Source: Methanomassiliicoccaceae archaeon UBA328
GTDB lineage: Archaea; Thermoplasmatota; Thermoplasmata; Methanomassiliicoccales; Methanomethylophilaceae
NCBI GenBank assembly: GCA_002506905.1
Contig: DAYM01000006.1
Location: 20,345 to 84,344 of the forward strand
Length of the DNA stretch: 64,000 nucleotides
Direction of reading: 5' to 3'
Part shown: positions 18,347-26,324 of the stretch, one piece after another
Position numbering within the stretch: position 1 is the stretch's first letter
How the letters are laid out: every line of letters starts with the position of its first letter
The notes under the pieces: generated by a model
The model's database searches: none
The model's input: only the letters and a program-made list of their open reading frames with translations
Told to the model about the DNA's origin: nothing
Translations under genes and position numbers: made by a program

Positions 18347-18377
18347 TAAAAAAAGAATAATGGGGGGAAAGATCCCC
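18347..18377 (-). terminator. terminator of the ACT-domain gene
   Basis: On the minus strand GGGGATCTTTCCCC forms a short hairpin (18364-18377) followed within about nine bases by CTTTTTTT (18348-18355). It sits 9 bases after the stop of the ACT-domain gene. Confidence 0.5.
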
Positions 18378-18385
18378 TGAAAGGT

Positions 18386-19072
18386 TTACTGGCCGGATAC
18401 CGTCTGCTCTGCGGACTGTATGCACTTTGTCAGGACGGAATATGCATTGATCATATCCGATTCTCCGACGATGAAGATGGTATCGGTATGACAGCTGACC
18501 GTCTCTTCGATATTGATCCCCGCATCGGACAGATTTGTGATCAGGAATGCGATGACACCGCTCGTATCGACGATCTTCTCGGGCGATTTGACTGCGATCT
18601 CGACCAGATTCTCTCTGATCTTGATGATGTTGAATCTTCCGACAGTGTCCATGATCCTGTCTTTGAGCATGCGATCGGCGATGATGGTGACCGCAGAGGC
18701 CGACTGCACGCACTGCATGATCGAATTCTCGTTCCACAGGTCCTTGAAGAGATTGTCCATCTTGTGAAGAACGGTCCAATCGTTCTTTGCCGTGACGATA
18801 CAGGTCTTCGTCCTCATCTCAAGCCTGCTGTCTTTGAGGATGTTTAGGATGCTGAGTTCGTGGTCCGTCGTGGTATTGAGCTTGCCGGCATAACGGCGGC
18901 ATGCTATCATAACAGCTTCTTCGTTGTCCACGTCGAGATCCTTCATTATGGTCCTTGCCAGTGAAGAATAATTGATGAGACCTTTGGCTACACAATCTTT
19001 GATACTCGGATGTGCATCGATGTAGATCCTCGTCCTCTCGGCGAGACTCTCTTTAGATACATTTTTGGACAT
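18386..19072 (-). CDS. ACT-domain regulatory protein
   Basis: A 228-residue protein. The N-terminal 70 residues (ERTRIYIDAHPSIKDCVAKG, NYSSLARTIMKDL) look helical and could bind nucleic acid; the C-terminal half has an ACT-like pattern (FNIIKIRENLVEIAVKSPEK, GVIAFLITNLSDAGINIEET, DTIFIVGESDMINAYSVL). ACT domains bind amino acids and control metabolic enzymes or regulators. It lies on the same strand upstream of the dead trp operon, so an amino-acid-sensing role is reasonable inference. The ATG at 19072 is chosen because a TATA box lies about 25 bases before it; an upstream in-frame ATG at 19123 precedes that box. Confidence 0.7.
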   Translation of the reverse strand: MSKNVSKESLAERTRIYIDAHPSIKDCVAKGLINYSSLARTIMKDLDVDNEEAVMIACRRYAGKLNTTTDHELSILNILKDSRLEMRTKTCIVTAKNDWTVLHKMDNLFKDLWNENSIMQCVQSASAVTIIADRMLKDRIMDTVGRFNIIKIRENLVEIAVKSPEKIVDTSGVIAFLITNLSDAGINIEETVSCHTDTIFIVGESDMINAYSVLTKCIQSAEQTVSGQ

Positions 19073-19091
19073 ACGTTCCGAATATACTTCA

Positions 19092-19124
19092 AAGTATATA
19101 GATAATTGTCCCATTTGGGACAAT
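19092..19124 (-). promoter_or_regulatory. promoter of the ACT gene with 20-base palindrome
   Basis: ATTGTCCCATTTGGGACAAT (19105-19124) is an inverted repeat with 8-base arms. It abuts the TATA-like CTATATACTTTG on the minus strand (about 19101-19092). This is the position of an archaeal activator site (BRE-proximal) or of an autoregulatory operator. Confidence 0.5.
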
Positions 19125-19154
19125 ATGTTGGAAAATGTTTGAGAAACAGACCTT

Positions 19155-19649
19155 TCAGTCTATGAATCTGACCTTGGATTCTTCGAATTTTCCGCGTGCT
19201 TCGGGCTTTTCATCCGGAATTCCGAGTGTTATGAGTGCCATGGGCACTCCCTCGGTCTTACCGATGATATCCTGAATGGGCTCGACGCGGTCCATGTTCG
19301 GATACATTCCGCACCAACATGTTCCGTATCCCATATCCTCTGCCCTGAGAAGCATGTTCTCGATGGCCGCACCGCAATCCTGCTGCCAATACTCGGAAAG
19401 GGATTCGTTGCCGCAGACGATAATGATGCATTCGGCCTGCGCACCCATTTTTGCATAGGGATGGACCTTGACGATCTTATCCTTGGTCACTTTGTCTGTC
19501 ACGACAACAAATGTCCACGGACGCGCATTCCTGGCGCTGGGAGCCATCATCGCTGCCTCCAGGATCGAAACGATATCCTCTCTGGGGATCTCTCCGGGCC
19601 TGTACTGTCTGATGCTCCTGCGTTCTCTGATAGCGATAGATGTTTCCAT
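19155..19649 (-). CDS. nitroreductase family protein
   Basis: A 164-residue FMN-dependent nitroreductase-like protein: RERRSIRQYRPGEIP (FMN phosphate-binding Arg residues), AAMMAPSARNARPWTFVVV, the central CGAAIENMLLRAEDMGYGTCWCGMYP helix/loop, and MALITLGIPDEKPEARGKFEESKV at the end. It probably binds FMN as a homodimer and uses NAD(P)H; the physiological substrate is unknown. It stands alone between the ACT gene and an AT-rich gap (19650-19935) that holds only a small inverted repeat (ACATCTT 19775-19781 / AAGATGT 19790-19796). Confidence 0.9.
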   Translation of the reverse strand: METSIAIRERRSIRQYRPGEIPREDIVSILEAAMMAPSARNARPWTFVVVTDKVTKDKIVKVHPYAKMGAQAECIIIVCGNESLSEYWQQDCGAAIENMLLRAEDMGYGTCWCGMYPNMDRVEPIQDIIGKTEGVPMALITLGIPDEKPEARGKFEESKVRFID

Positions 19650-19935
19650 TTTATCACTTATTTAACATATTAAAATATAATACTGTATATAATACATTGT
19701 AAGAAATTACAAAATGCGTTCAAAAATTTGGACCTTCAAATCTGAAGCAGTTACAATCACTTAAGAAATGCATAACATCTTTTTTACTTAAGATGTCAAA
19801 AGAATGCCACACCTCCTTCATCACATGTCTTTCACAACGAATATTGTCATATTCCGGCCTAAAGACTGCCTTTTCATATCATATTACATGAGATCTTACA
19901 GTATCATCTATAGAACGATATTCACATCCATCACT

Positions 19936-20061
19936 ATGGATCAAAGGACGGGAATAGTGATAGCATCGGTAGCGTTGATCATAGCTATCGCTGCTATTGT
20001 CATCATTATCTCGACAGGGGACGATAAAAACTCCGGGGCCGATGTCATCGAATGGGAATGA
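19936..20061 (+). pseudogene. signal-anchor remnant of a secreted protein (41 codons)
   Basis: MDQRTGIVIASVALIIAIAA continues as a hydrophobic helix and then STGDDKNSGADVIEWE before TGA. The N-terminus resembles the anchors at 4642, 10501 and 53138, but almost no exported domain is left. A further 22-codon frame (20066-20131, MSLYRVMYDGTAMSCI) may be the old C-terminus in another frame. I read this as the two ends of a secreted-protein gene after an internal deletion; a genuine 41-residue membrane peptide cannot be excluded. Confidence 0.4.
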
Positions 20062-20138
20062 CAGTATGAGTCTGTACAGGGTGATGTACGACGGTACGGC
20101 GATGTCCTGCATATTGGATCTCGAAGAATAAGATAAAT

Positions 20139-20175
20139 GAGCTTCGGTCCCCTTTTTTCCCGGGGTCCGAAGCTC
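20139..20175 (-). terminator. argD terminator hairpin
   Basis: GAGCTTCGGTCCCC (20139-20152) pairs with GGGGTCCGAAGCTC (20162-20175) with a single mismatch. On the minus strand it is followed by ATTTATCTTATTCTT. It lies 11 bases after the argD stop and would end the argCJBD transcript. Confidence 0.6.
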
Positions 20176-20186
20176 TGAAACAATTT

Positions 20187-21362
20187 TTACTGTATCGCTT
20201 TCTTGAAAAGATACATGAACTGCGCAACGTGCTCCGGCTGCAGGATGAGCGGAGGTATCAGACGCACCACCTTTCCGTGACAGACATTCACGAGAACGCC
20301 GTTGTCGCGCATATATTTCTGAACATATGACGCGGTCTCGGGCGAATCCATCACTATTCCGATGATGAAACCTGCTCCGCGGACATCCTTGATCTTCGGA
20401 CTCTGTATCGCCTGAAGCTCCTTCTTCCATGATGCTCCGACCACGGAGGCGTTCTTCACGAGGTGCTCTTTCTTCATGATATCGATGACAGCGCATCCCG
20501 ATGCGGTCACCAGGGGGTTTCCGCCGAATGTGGTCCCGTGTGTACCGGGGGTCATCACCGATGAGAGCTCGTCTGTTGTGACAACGGCACCTATGGGCGT
20601 TCCGCCGCCGAGGGCCTTTGCCATCGTGATGATGTCGGGAATCACTTTGTAGTTCTCGATACCGAACCATTTTCCGGTACGTCCCATTCCGGTCTGGACC
20701 TCGTCAACGACCATTATCGCCCCCGTATCTGTACAGATGTCTCTGACAGCCTTGTAGAACTCCGGCTTGGCAGATACCACTCCGCCTTCTCCCTGGATCG
20801 GCTCGACCATGACCGCCGCCGTATCCTTGTTCACGATTTCTTTGACGGATTCTATGTTCCCGTACTCGTAATACTGGAAAGCGTTGCTGATCAAAGGCTC
20901 GAACGATGCCTGATATTTCGTCTGACCGGTGGCTCCGAGTGCCGCTGCGGTACGTCCGTGGAATCCGTTCAGCGCAGATACCACCTTCTGGCGCCCGGTG
21001 TAGCGGACAGCTACTTTGAGCGCTCCTTCGTTCGCCTCGGCACCGCTGTTCACGAACAGGGAACGGTTGAGTTCCCCGGGCGTTATGCTGGCCACTTTCT
21101 CTGCAAGCTTTGCCTGCTCTTCGACGTAATAGAGGTTGGACACATGGACAAGCTTCGCCACCTGCTCCTGCATCACTTTCACCCATTCGGGATGCGAATA
21201 TCCCAAAGCGTTGACCGCGATACCGGCCACAAGGTCGAGGTACTTCTTTCCCTCCGTGTCGTAAAGGTATACTCCCTCTCCGTGTGAGAACGAAAGGTCT
21301 ATACGGCCGTAATTCTGGAACAGGTATTTCGAACTCAGTTCCTTGATCTCTTCAAATTGCAT
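20187..21362 (-). CDS. argD: acetylornithine aminotransferase
   Basis: A class III PLP aminotransferase of 391 residues: LFVNSGAEANEGALKVA (PLP phosphate site), GFHGRTAAALGATGQ, the Asp of MVVDEVQTGMGRTGKWFG, and the Schiff-base Lys in IITMAKALGGGTPIGA. It converts N-acetylglutamate semialdehyde to N-acetylornithine; archaeal ArgD proteins may also act on lysine-pathway analogues. Last gene of the argC-argJ-argB-argD operon, 6 bases after argB. Complete. Confidence 0.93.
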   Translation of the reverse strand: MQFEEIKELSSKYLFQNYGRIDLSFSHGEGVYLYDTEGKKYLDLVAGIAVNALGYSHPEWVKVMQEQVAKLVHVSNLYYVEEQAKLAEKVASITPGELNRSLFVNSGAEANEGALKVAVRYTGRQKVVSALNGFHGRTAAALGATGQTKYQASFEPLISNAFQYYEYGNIESVKEIVNKDTAAVMVEPIQGEGGVVSAKPEFYKAVRDICTDTGAIMVVDEVQTGMGRTGKWFGIENYKVIPDIITMAKALGGGTPIGAVVTTDELSSVMTPGTHGTTFGGNPLVTASGCAVIDIMKKEHLVKNASVVGASWKKELQAIQSPKIKDVRGAGFIIGIVMDSPETASYVQKYMRDNGVLVNVCHGKVVRLIPPLILQPEHVAQFMYLFKKAIQ

Positions 21363-21368
21363 TTCTCA

Positions 21369-22187
21369 TCACTTCATTATGATCGTTCCGTGAGGGACAT
21401 TCTTCATGAGGTCCGTCACGATGCTTCTCTTATCTTTTCCGTTTACCATACGGACGGTCTGCACACCGGCATTCAGCGCGTTGCGGCAGGCCTCCACCTT
21501 GGGGATCATTCCGCCGGAGATCACCCCTTTCTTAATGAGCTCGTCGACCTCGGCGAGCGTCAGTTTATTGATCTTCGATCCGGGATCGTTGACGTCCATC
21601 AATATTCCCGGCACGTCTGTTATCGTTATCAGTTCCTTGCACCTGATGCCTGCGGCTATTCCCGCGGCCATGGTATCGGCGTTGACGTTGAGTTTGTGAC
21701 CTTCCGCATCTGCCCCTATTGGATAGATAACGGGCGTCACACCTGCATTGAGCAGGTCTTCCAGGGATTCGGTGTTGACCTCGCTGACCTCTCCCACGAG
21801 CCCCAGGTCGACAGTTATCTCTTTGCCATCCTCTAATACGGTGTAGGGCGCTTTCTTCCTGCAAACGGTGAATACGGAGCCTGCAGAGCCTATCGCCTTC
21901 ACAGAGGCCTCCTCCAGACACTTGACGACATCGTTGTTTAGTCTCTGCAGGACGATCTCAGCCACCTCGAGACCTTCGGCGTCGGTCACCCTGACGCCTC
22001 CGACCTTCTTGGGCTGCATGCCTCTCTTCTCCATCTCGGCCGAGATCTCGGGACCTCCGCCGTGGACCAGGATTATCTTGGCACCGTCGCGGATGATCTG
22101 CGCTATCTCGTTGGACAGACGCATCAGATCCTCTTTGCCGCGGATGGCGTTGCCTCCGAACTTAAGAACGTAGATACCTTCCATCAC
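21369..22187 (-). CDS. argB: acetylglutamate kinase
   Basis: An amino-acid kinase fold: VLKFGGNAIRG at the N-terminus, the Gly-rich VHGGGPEISAEMEKRG substrate loop (about residues 60-75), NVNADTMAAGIAAGI and a C-terminal GGMIPKVEACRNALNAGVQTVRMV. It phosphorylates N-acetylglutamate. It lacks the N-terminal helix of arginine-sensitive hexameric forms, so feedback inhibition by Arg is not evident. It sits between argJ (6-base gap) and argD. Confidence 0.93.
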   Translation of the reverse strand: MMEGIYVLKFGGNAIRGKEDLMRLSNEIAQIIRDGAKIILVHGGGPEISAEMEKRGMQPKKVGGVRVTDAEGLEVAEIVLQRLNNDVVKCLEEASVKAIGSAGSVFTVCRKKAPYTVLEDGKEITVDLGLVGEVSEVNTESLEDLLNAGVTPVIYPIGADAEGHKLNVNADTMAAGIAAGIRCKELITITDVPGILMDVNDPGSKINKLTLAEVDELIKKGVISGGMIPKVEACRNALNAGVQTVRMVNGKDKRSIVTDLMKNVPHGTIIMK

Positions 22188-22193
22188 GAACCC

Positions 22194-23420
22194 TCATGTA
22201 GCGTATTCCGCGTTGATACGGACATAATCGTACGTGAGATCGCATCCCCAGCCGGTAGCGGATTCCTTTCCGATACCGAGGTCCAGGGCAATACAGACCT
22301 CCTTGTTGTCCATTGCCATACGGACGACCTCCACTGAGCGCTCTTCCTGGAAAACAGGTGCTCCGCAGTCGAGGATCGGCACTTCCATGTCCCCTCCCTT
22401 GATGACAAGGTGGACATCGTCGAGATTGAACTTGCAGCCGCTGTTTCCGAGGGCCATCATGATACGTCCGTAGTTCGGATCGGATCCGAAGATGGCCGAT
22501 TTCACCAGAGGGGAGTTGATGATCTTGCGGACTGCCTTACGTGCATCTTCCTTCGATTCCGCACCTGTAACCTGGACTTCGATGAGCTTTGTGGCTCCCT
22601 CTCCGTCCATTGCGATTGTCTTGGCGATCTTGGTCATGACCATCTGCAGCGCCTCTATGAACGCGGGGTCCTCCGAAGCATCCGCTCCGTTGGACATTCC
22701 GTTCGCCATGAGGATGCATGTATCGTTGGTGGACTGGTCTCCGTCCACGGATACCATGTTCATGCTGTCATCCAAGATCTGCTGGAATGTGTCCTTGAAC
22801 TTGGGCGAGAGCTTCGCATCCGTGGTGATCAGCGAAAGCGTGGTGCCGTGAAGGACCTTCAGATGGGGCGAGATCATTCCGCTGCCTTTCGAGATCATGG
22901 AAACATACACAAGTGTACCGTCGCCGAGACGTACACGGACGGATGCTTCTTTCTTTATCGTGTCCGTGGTCATTATGGCCTCGGTGATCAGACCGTCTGC
23001 CTCGCGTCCCTCGTCGAGTTCCTTGCATGCACGGCTGATACCGTAACGGACCTTGTGCATGTCCATGAAACGTCCGATGAGACCGGTAGACATGACACCG
23101 ACCTGTTTGGGATCGAGATTGAGCTCTGCGGCAACCGCCTGCTGCATGGAGACAGCATCTTCGAGTCCGCGGCGTCCGGTAAGCGCATTGGCATTACCGC
23201 TGTTCACAACGACCGCCGACAGCGTCGGCGAATTATCCTTCATCATGACCTGAACGGGTGCGGCCTTGACCTCGTTGGAGGTGAACGCCGTGAATGCCGT
23301 TGCGGGTACTTCCGAATACAACAGGCCGAGATCCAGAGAACGGTATTTCACACCGCTGTGGACACCGGCCGCTTTGAATCCCTGGGGAGTTGTTATGCCC
23401 CCTTCTATGAACTCTACCAT
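22194..23420 (-). CDS. argJ: glutamate N-acetyltransferase (ornithine acetyltransferase)
   Basis: An ArgJ-family Ntn-type enzyme that recycles the acetyl group from acetylornithine to glutamate. It has GGITTPQGFKAAG, NSGNANALTGRRG, the autocleavage region KGSGMISPHLKVLHGTTLSL with the nucleophilic Thr after His-Gly, and GSDPNYGRIMMALGNSG near the C-terminus. The ATG at 23420 follows AGGTG by 6 bases and overlaps the argC stop region, so an in-frame GTG at 23429 is less likely. Presence of ArgJ means the linear ArgE route is not needed. Confidence 0.92.
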   Translation of the reverse strand: MVEFIEGGITTPQGFKAAGVHSGVKYRSLDLGLLYSEVPATAFTAFTSNEVKAAPVQVMMKDNSPTLSAVVVNSGNANALTGRRGLEDAVSMQQAVAAELNLDPKQVGVMSTGLIGRFMDMHKVRYGISRACKELDEGREADGLITEAIMTTDTIKKEASVRVRLGDGTLVYVSMISKGSGMISPHLKVLHGTTLSLITTDAKLSPKFKDTFQQILDDSMNMVSVDGDQSTNDTCILMANGMSNGADASEDPAFIEALQMVMTKIAKTIAMDGEGATKLIEVQVTGAESKEDARKAVRKIINSPLVKSAIFGSDPNYGRIMMALGNSGCKFNLDDVHLVIKGGDMEVPILDCGAPVFQEERSVEVVRMAMDNKEVCIALDLGIGKESATGWGCDLTYDYVRINAEYAT

Positions 23421-23421
23421 T

Positions 23422-24441
23422 TCAAACACCTAATCCCGGTAGGTTAAGGCCTGCCGTCTCCTTCAGTCCGAGCATGAGGTTCATGCACTGGACCGCCTGT
23501 CCCGAAGCACCTTTGACAAGGTTGTCCAGGACACCGAATGCCACGACCTTGTCTCCCAGGACCTGGGATGCGACATGGGCATGGTTCGAACCGACCACCG
23601 CGCGGATGGACGGTTCCTTAACGTAATGTACGAAGGGCTCGCCTGCGTACTGTTTCTCGTATACTGCGGATATCTCCTCGTCGGAGACGTCCTTCTTGAG
23701 ATCGAAGTAACATGAGGACAAAATACCGCGGACGATCGGAATGAGCTGGGGAACGAACATCACCTTGCTGTGTCCGCCTGCGAACATATCGACGACCATC
23801 TCGATCTCCGGAGTGTGACGGTGCTTGCCGACACTGTACGGGATGATCGATTCGCCGCATGTCGGGTGGTGCAGACGGGGCGAAGGCACCATGCCTGCTC
23901 CGGACGTTCCGCTCTTTGCGTCTACGATTATTTCCTCTTCCACCAAACCGGACTTCATGAGGGGCGCGCATGCCAATATGGCGGATGTCGCATAACATCC
24001 GGGGTTGGCGACTATGTCTGCGCCTTTGATCTTGTCGCGGAAGAACTCGGGAAGACCGTACACCGCTTTTTCCAGATGTTCCGGGTCCGTATGTTTGTGA
24101 CCGTACCATTTCTCATAGGTCGGTATATCGTGGATACGGTAGTCTCCCGAAAGATCGATGACCTTGATGCCCGCGTCTGCCAATGCCGGAAGCTCCTGCA
24201 TTGCGACACCGTGGGGAGTGGCTACGAAAACGAAATCCAGATCCTTCGTGTCCGAGATCTTCTCTGTGAAACACAGATCGTCCAAGTAACCCTTCAGGTG
24301 GGTGTGTATGTCCGACACCTTCTTACCGGCATTCTGACGTGATGTCAATGCTGCAAGCTCGATATCGGGATGCGTGCACAGGATACGGGACAGCTCACTG
24401 CCTGTGTATCCCGTTCCTCCGATTATACCTACCTTTGTCAT
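23422..24441 (-). CDS. argC: N-acetyl-gamma-glutamyl-phosphate reductase
   Basis: A 339-residue NADPH-dependent reductase: Rossmann GGTGYTGSELSRIL (residues 8-21), active-site Cys149 in NPGCYATSAIL, and the C-terminal ASGQAVQCMNLMLGL. First gene of the argCJBD operon. A Shine-Dalgarno GAGGAT lies 8 bases before the ATG, and a TTTTTAAT TATA-like element lies about 45-55 bases upstream. Confidence 0.95.
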   Translation of the reverse strand: MTKVGIIGGTGYTGSELSRILCTHPDIELAALTSRQNAGKKVSDIHTHLKGYLDDLCFTEKISDTKDLDFVFVATPHGVAMQELPALADAGIKVIDLSGDYRIHDIPTYEKWYGHKHTDPEHLEKAVYGLPEFFRDKIKGADIVANPGCYATSAILACAPLMKSGLVEEEIIVDAKSGTSGAGMVPSPRLHHPTCGESIIPYSVGKHRHTPEIEMVVDMFAGGHSKVMFVPQLIPIVRGILSSCYFDLKKDVSDEEISAVYEKQYAGEPFVHYVKEPSIRAVVGSNHAHVASQVLGDKVVAFGVLDNLVKGASGQAVQCMNLMLGLKETAGLNLPGLGV

Positions 24442-24506
24442 GATCTATCCTCGATTTGGGGAAATAAGACTACCGACATTGTGATTAAAAAGATTATGTC
24501 TTATTC

Positions 24507-24523
24507 TGGACATTGATTGTCCA
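24507..24523. promoter_or_regulatory. inverted repeat upstream of argC
   Basis: TGGACA (24507-24512), spacer TTGAT, TGTCCA (24518-24523), placed upstream of the argC TATA-like region. It could be an arginine-operon operator. The half-site TGTCC also occurs, in the opposite arrangement, in the palindrome before the ACT-domain gene. Confidence 0.3.
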
Positions 24524-24640
24524 CAAAGTAACACATGTTGCAGAATCTCCCCGTTTTTGTACTCAATGAAGTCACAGGGACACATATGATACCAGATGGT
24601 CGAAGTGTACGGATGTGTATGAAAATAGACACGATCCGAC

Positions 24641-25132
24641 TCATCTTCCCGGAATGGAGAAGTCGGGCCAAGAATATTCGATACGCTTCTGTCTTAGGTC
24701 ATCCTTCCTTTCGGGATCGAGACGGGTGAACATTCCCGCGGCGAATAACGGATAGAATTCCATCCCGTCCTTCTTCTCTATGACATCCCCGCCGAGGACC
24801 AATGTCCTTCCGTCACGATCTGCGGCCTCCGGCCTGTTGCCGATATAGATGTGACATACGGTTCCGGACAGGGGGACATCAAGATGATCCTCCTCCCGGA
24901 TCACCTGATAATCCTGGGAGGCGATGACCTCGGACAGGATGTCCGGATCCCCCTCTCCTCCGATATATTCGGAGAATGCCTCGGATATCTTCCCGCAGAT
25001 GGTTGGCGACAGGCCCCTTCCGTCCGACAGCGACATCGCCGCTATGTCGGAAAGCCAGGGATGGACCCTCTCGACAGTAAGAAAATCCCAGAATGTCCCA
25101 TTGCTGTATGGCAGCCGGTCGCGGACGTTCAT
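24641..25132 (-). CDS. hypothetical protein (163 aa)
   Basis: Codon use is like that of its neighbours and the ORF is full length from the ATG at 25132 to TGA. It begins MNVRDRLPYSNGTFWDFLTV and includes GTVCHIYIGNRPEAADRDGR and LVLGGDVIEKKDGMEFYPLF. It is soluble, acidic and has no signal or membrane helix. I do not recognise the family. It is divergent from the dihydrouridine synthase gene, with an 84-base shared promoter gap. The 24442-24640 gap before argC holds only the argC promoter. Confidence 0.6.
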   Translation of the reverse strand: MNVRDRLPYSNGTFWDFLTVERVHPWLSDIAAMSLSDGRGLSPTICGKISEAFSEYIGGEGDPDILSEVIASQDYQVIREEDHLDVPLSGTVCHIYIGNRPEAADRDGRTLVLGGDVIEKKDGMEFYPLFAAGMFTRLDPERKDDLRQKRIEYSWPDFSIPGR

Positions 25133-25216
25133 ATTATCGATCCTGTATACACATTCGAACGCTTATCATTTCTCATTTCACAAATAAAAAATACCAAAAG
25201 ACGATGGTCCTTCCGA

Positions 25217-26227
25217 ATGTGGAAAATAGGTGACCTGAAGATCGACGGACGTGTTGTCCTCGGACCTATGTCCGGAGTGACGTCCAGAAGCTACAGGGAT
25301 TTCATGAAACCCTTCGGTGTGGCCCTGTCCGTAACGGAGATGACATCCGATGTCGGGGTCATCCACGGCCTCAGAAGGTCCATGGACTATCTCAGATTCG
25401 GTCCGAACCCTCCTACCGCATTGCAGCTTTTCGGCAGCGACCCAAGTGTTCTGGCACAGGCATCCGAAGCGGCCCTTAAGGCGAACCGCAACATCGATGT
25501 CATCGACATAAACATGGGTTGCCCGGTCGCAAAGGTGGTCCGCAACGGATCGGGATCCGCACTTATGAAAGACCCGAAGAAATGCGGGGACATCATACGC
25601 AGCATCAAAAGGACGGTAGATGTGCCAGTAACGGCAAAGATACGCCTTGGATACGGCAGCAACATCAACTACGAACAGGTCATCGACGAACTGGAAGGAG
25701 CAGAGGTAGATGCCGTCACGATACATGCGAGAACCATGGAGGAACGCTATACCGGCACCCCCCATTACGATCTTATCAGAGGCCTGCAGGAACGGATGTC
25801 GGTCCCGCTGATCATATCCGGCAACATCTATTCCCTGGACGATGCGATCAACGATGTCGGGATGACCGGAGCATCGGGGATCATGGTCGCCCGCGGAGGA
25901 GTGGGAAACCCGTTCCTCATAACACAGATCGACCGTTATTACCGTACGGGCGAAAAGCTGCCCAATCCCACGATAGATCAGCAGGTAGACTGGTGTCTGG
26001 AACTTGCCGACGGCCTTATAGCGGAGAAAGGCGAAGAATTGGCCATGAACATCCTCAGGGGTGTGGCCCCTAAGTTCATCTCGGGATGCTACAGGAGCAG
26101 AGCATACCGTAACAGATTGGCCATCGAGACCACCGACCTCGAAAGCCTGAAGAAGATCCTTTTCGAGATCAGGGACAGGATGGGTTCCGAAAGGATACGC
26201 ACCGAATGTCTGAGTAAGGACAACTGA
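25217..26227 (+). CDS. tRNA-dihydrouridine synthase family protein
   Basis: A 336-residue Dus protein: an FMN-binding TIM barrel with LGPMSGVTSRSYRDFMKPFG, the NMGCPVAKVVRNGSGSALMKDP motif including the catalytic Cys, KIRLGY, and the IHARTMEERYTGTPHYDLI phosphate/RNA-binding segment. It reduces uridine in tRNA to dihydrouridine with NADPH. The reading frame stays open upstream to 24851, but the family N-terminus starts at WKIGDLKIDGRVVLGPM, so the ATG at 25217 is the start. Confidence 0.88.
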   Translation: MWKIGDLKIDGRVVLGPMSGVTSRSYRDFMKPFGVALSVTEMTSDVGVIHGLRRSMDYLRFGPNPPTALQLFGSDPSVLAQASEAALKANRNIDVIDINMGCPVAKVVRNGSGSALMKDPKKCGDIIRSIKRTVDVPVTAKIRLGYGSNINYEQVIDELEGAEVDAVTIHARTMEERYTGTPHYDLIRGLQERMSVPLIISGNIYSLDDAINDVGMTGASGIMVARGGVGNPFLITQIDRYYRTGEKLPNPTIDQQVDWCLELADGLIAEKGEELAMNILRGVAPKFISGCYRSRAYRNRLAIETTDLESLKKILFEIRDRMGSERIRTECLSKDN

Positions 26228-26324
26228 ACCGTTTTCTGCACCTCATCCCTCTTTTTTGTCTTCCCTGCGCACATACGCGCGCCAAAGATATTAACGTGAA
26301 GAGAATATGGGGAATACGATAAAC

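Noticed and set aside
22410..23447. Long open frame opposite argJ (345 codons)
   Set aside because: Antisense shadow caused by codon bias; argJ on the minus strand is a clear family member.
24440..24480. 13-codon ORF (MSVVLFPQIEDRS) ending on the argC ATG, as an arginine leader peptide
   Set aside because: Its ATG lies only about 11 bases from the TATA-like element, so it would not be in the transcript, and it has a single Arg codon.
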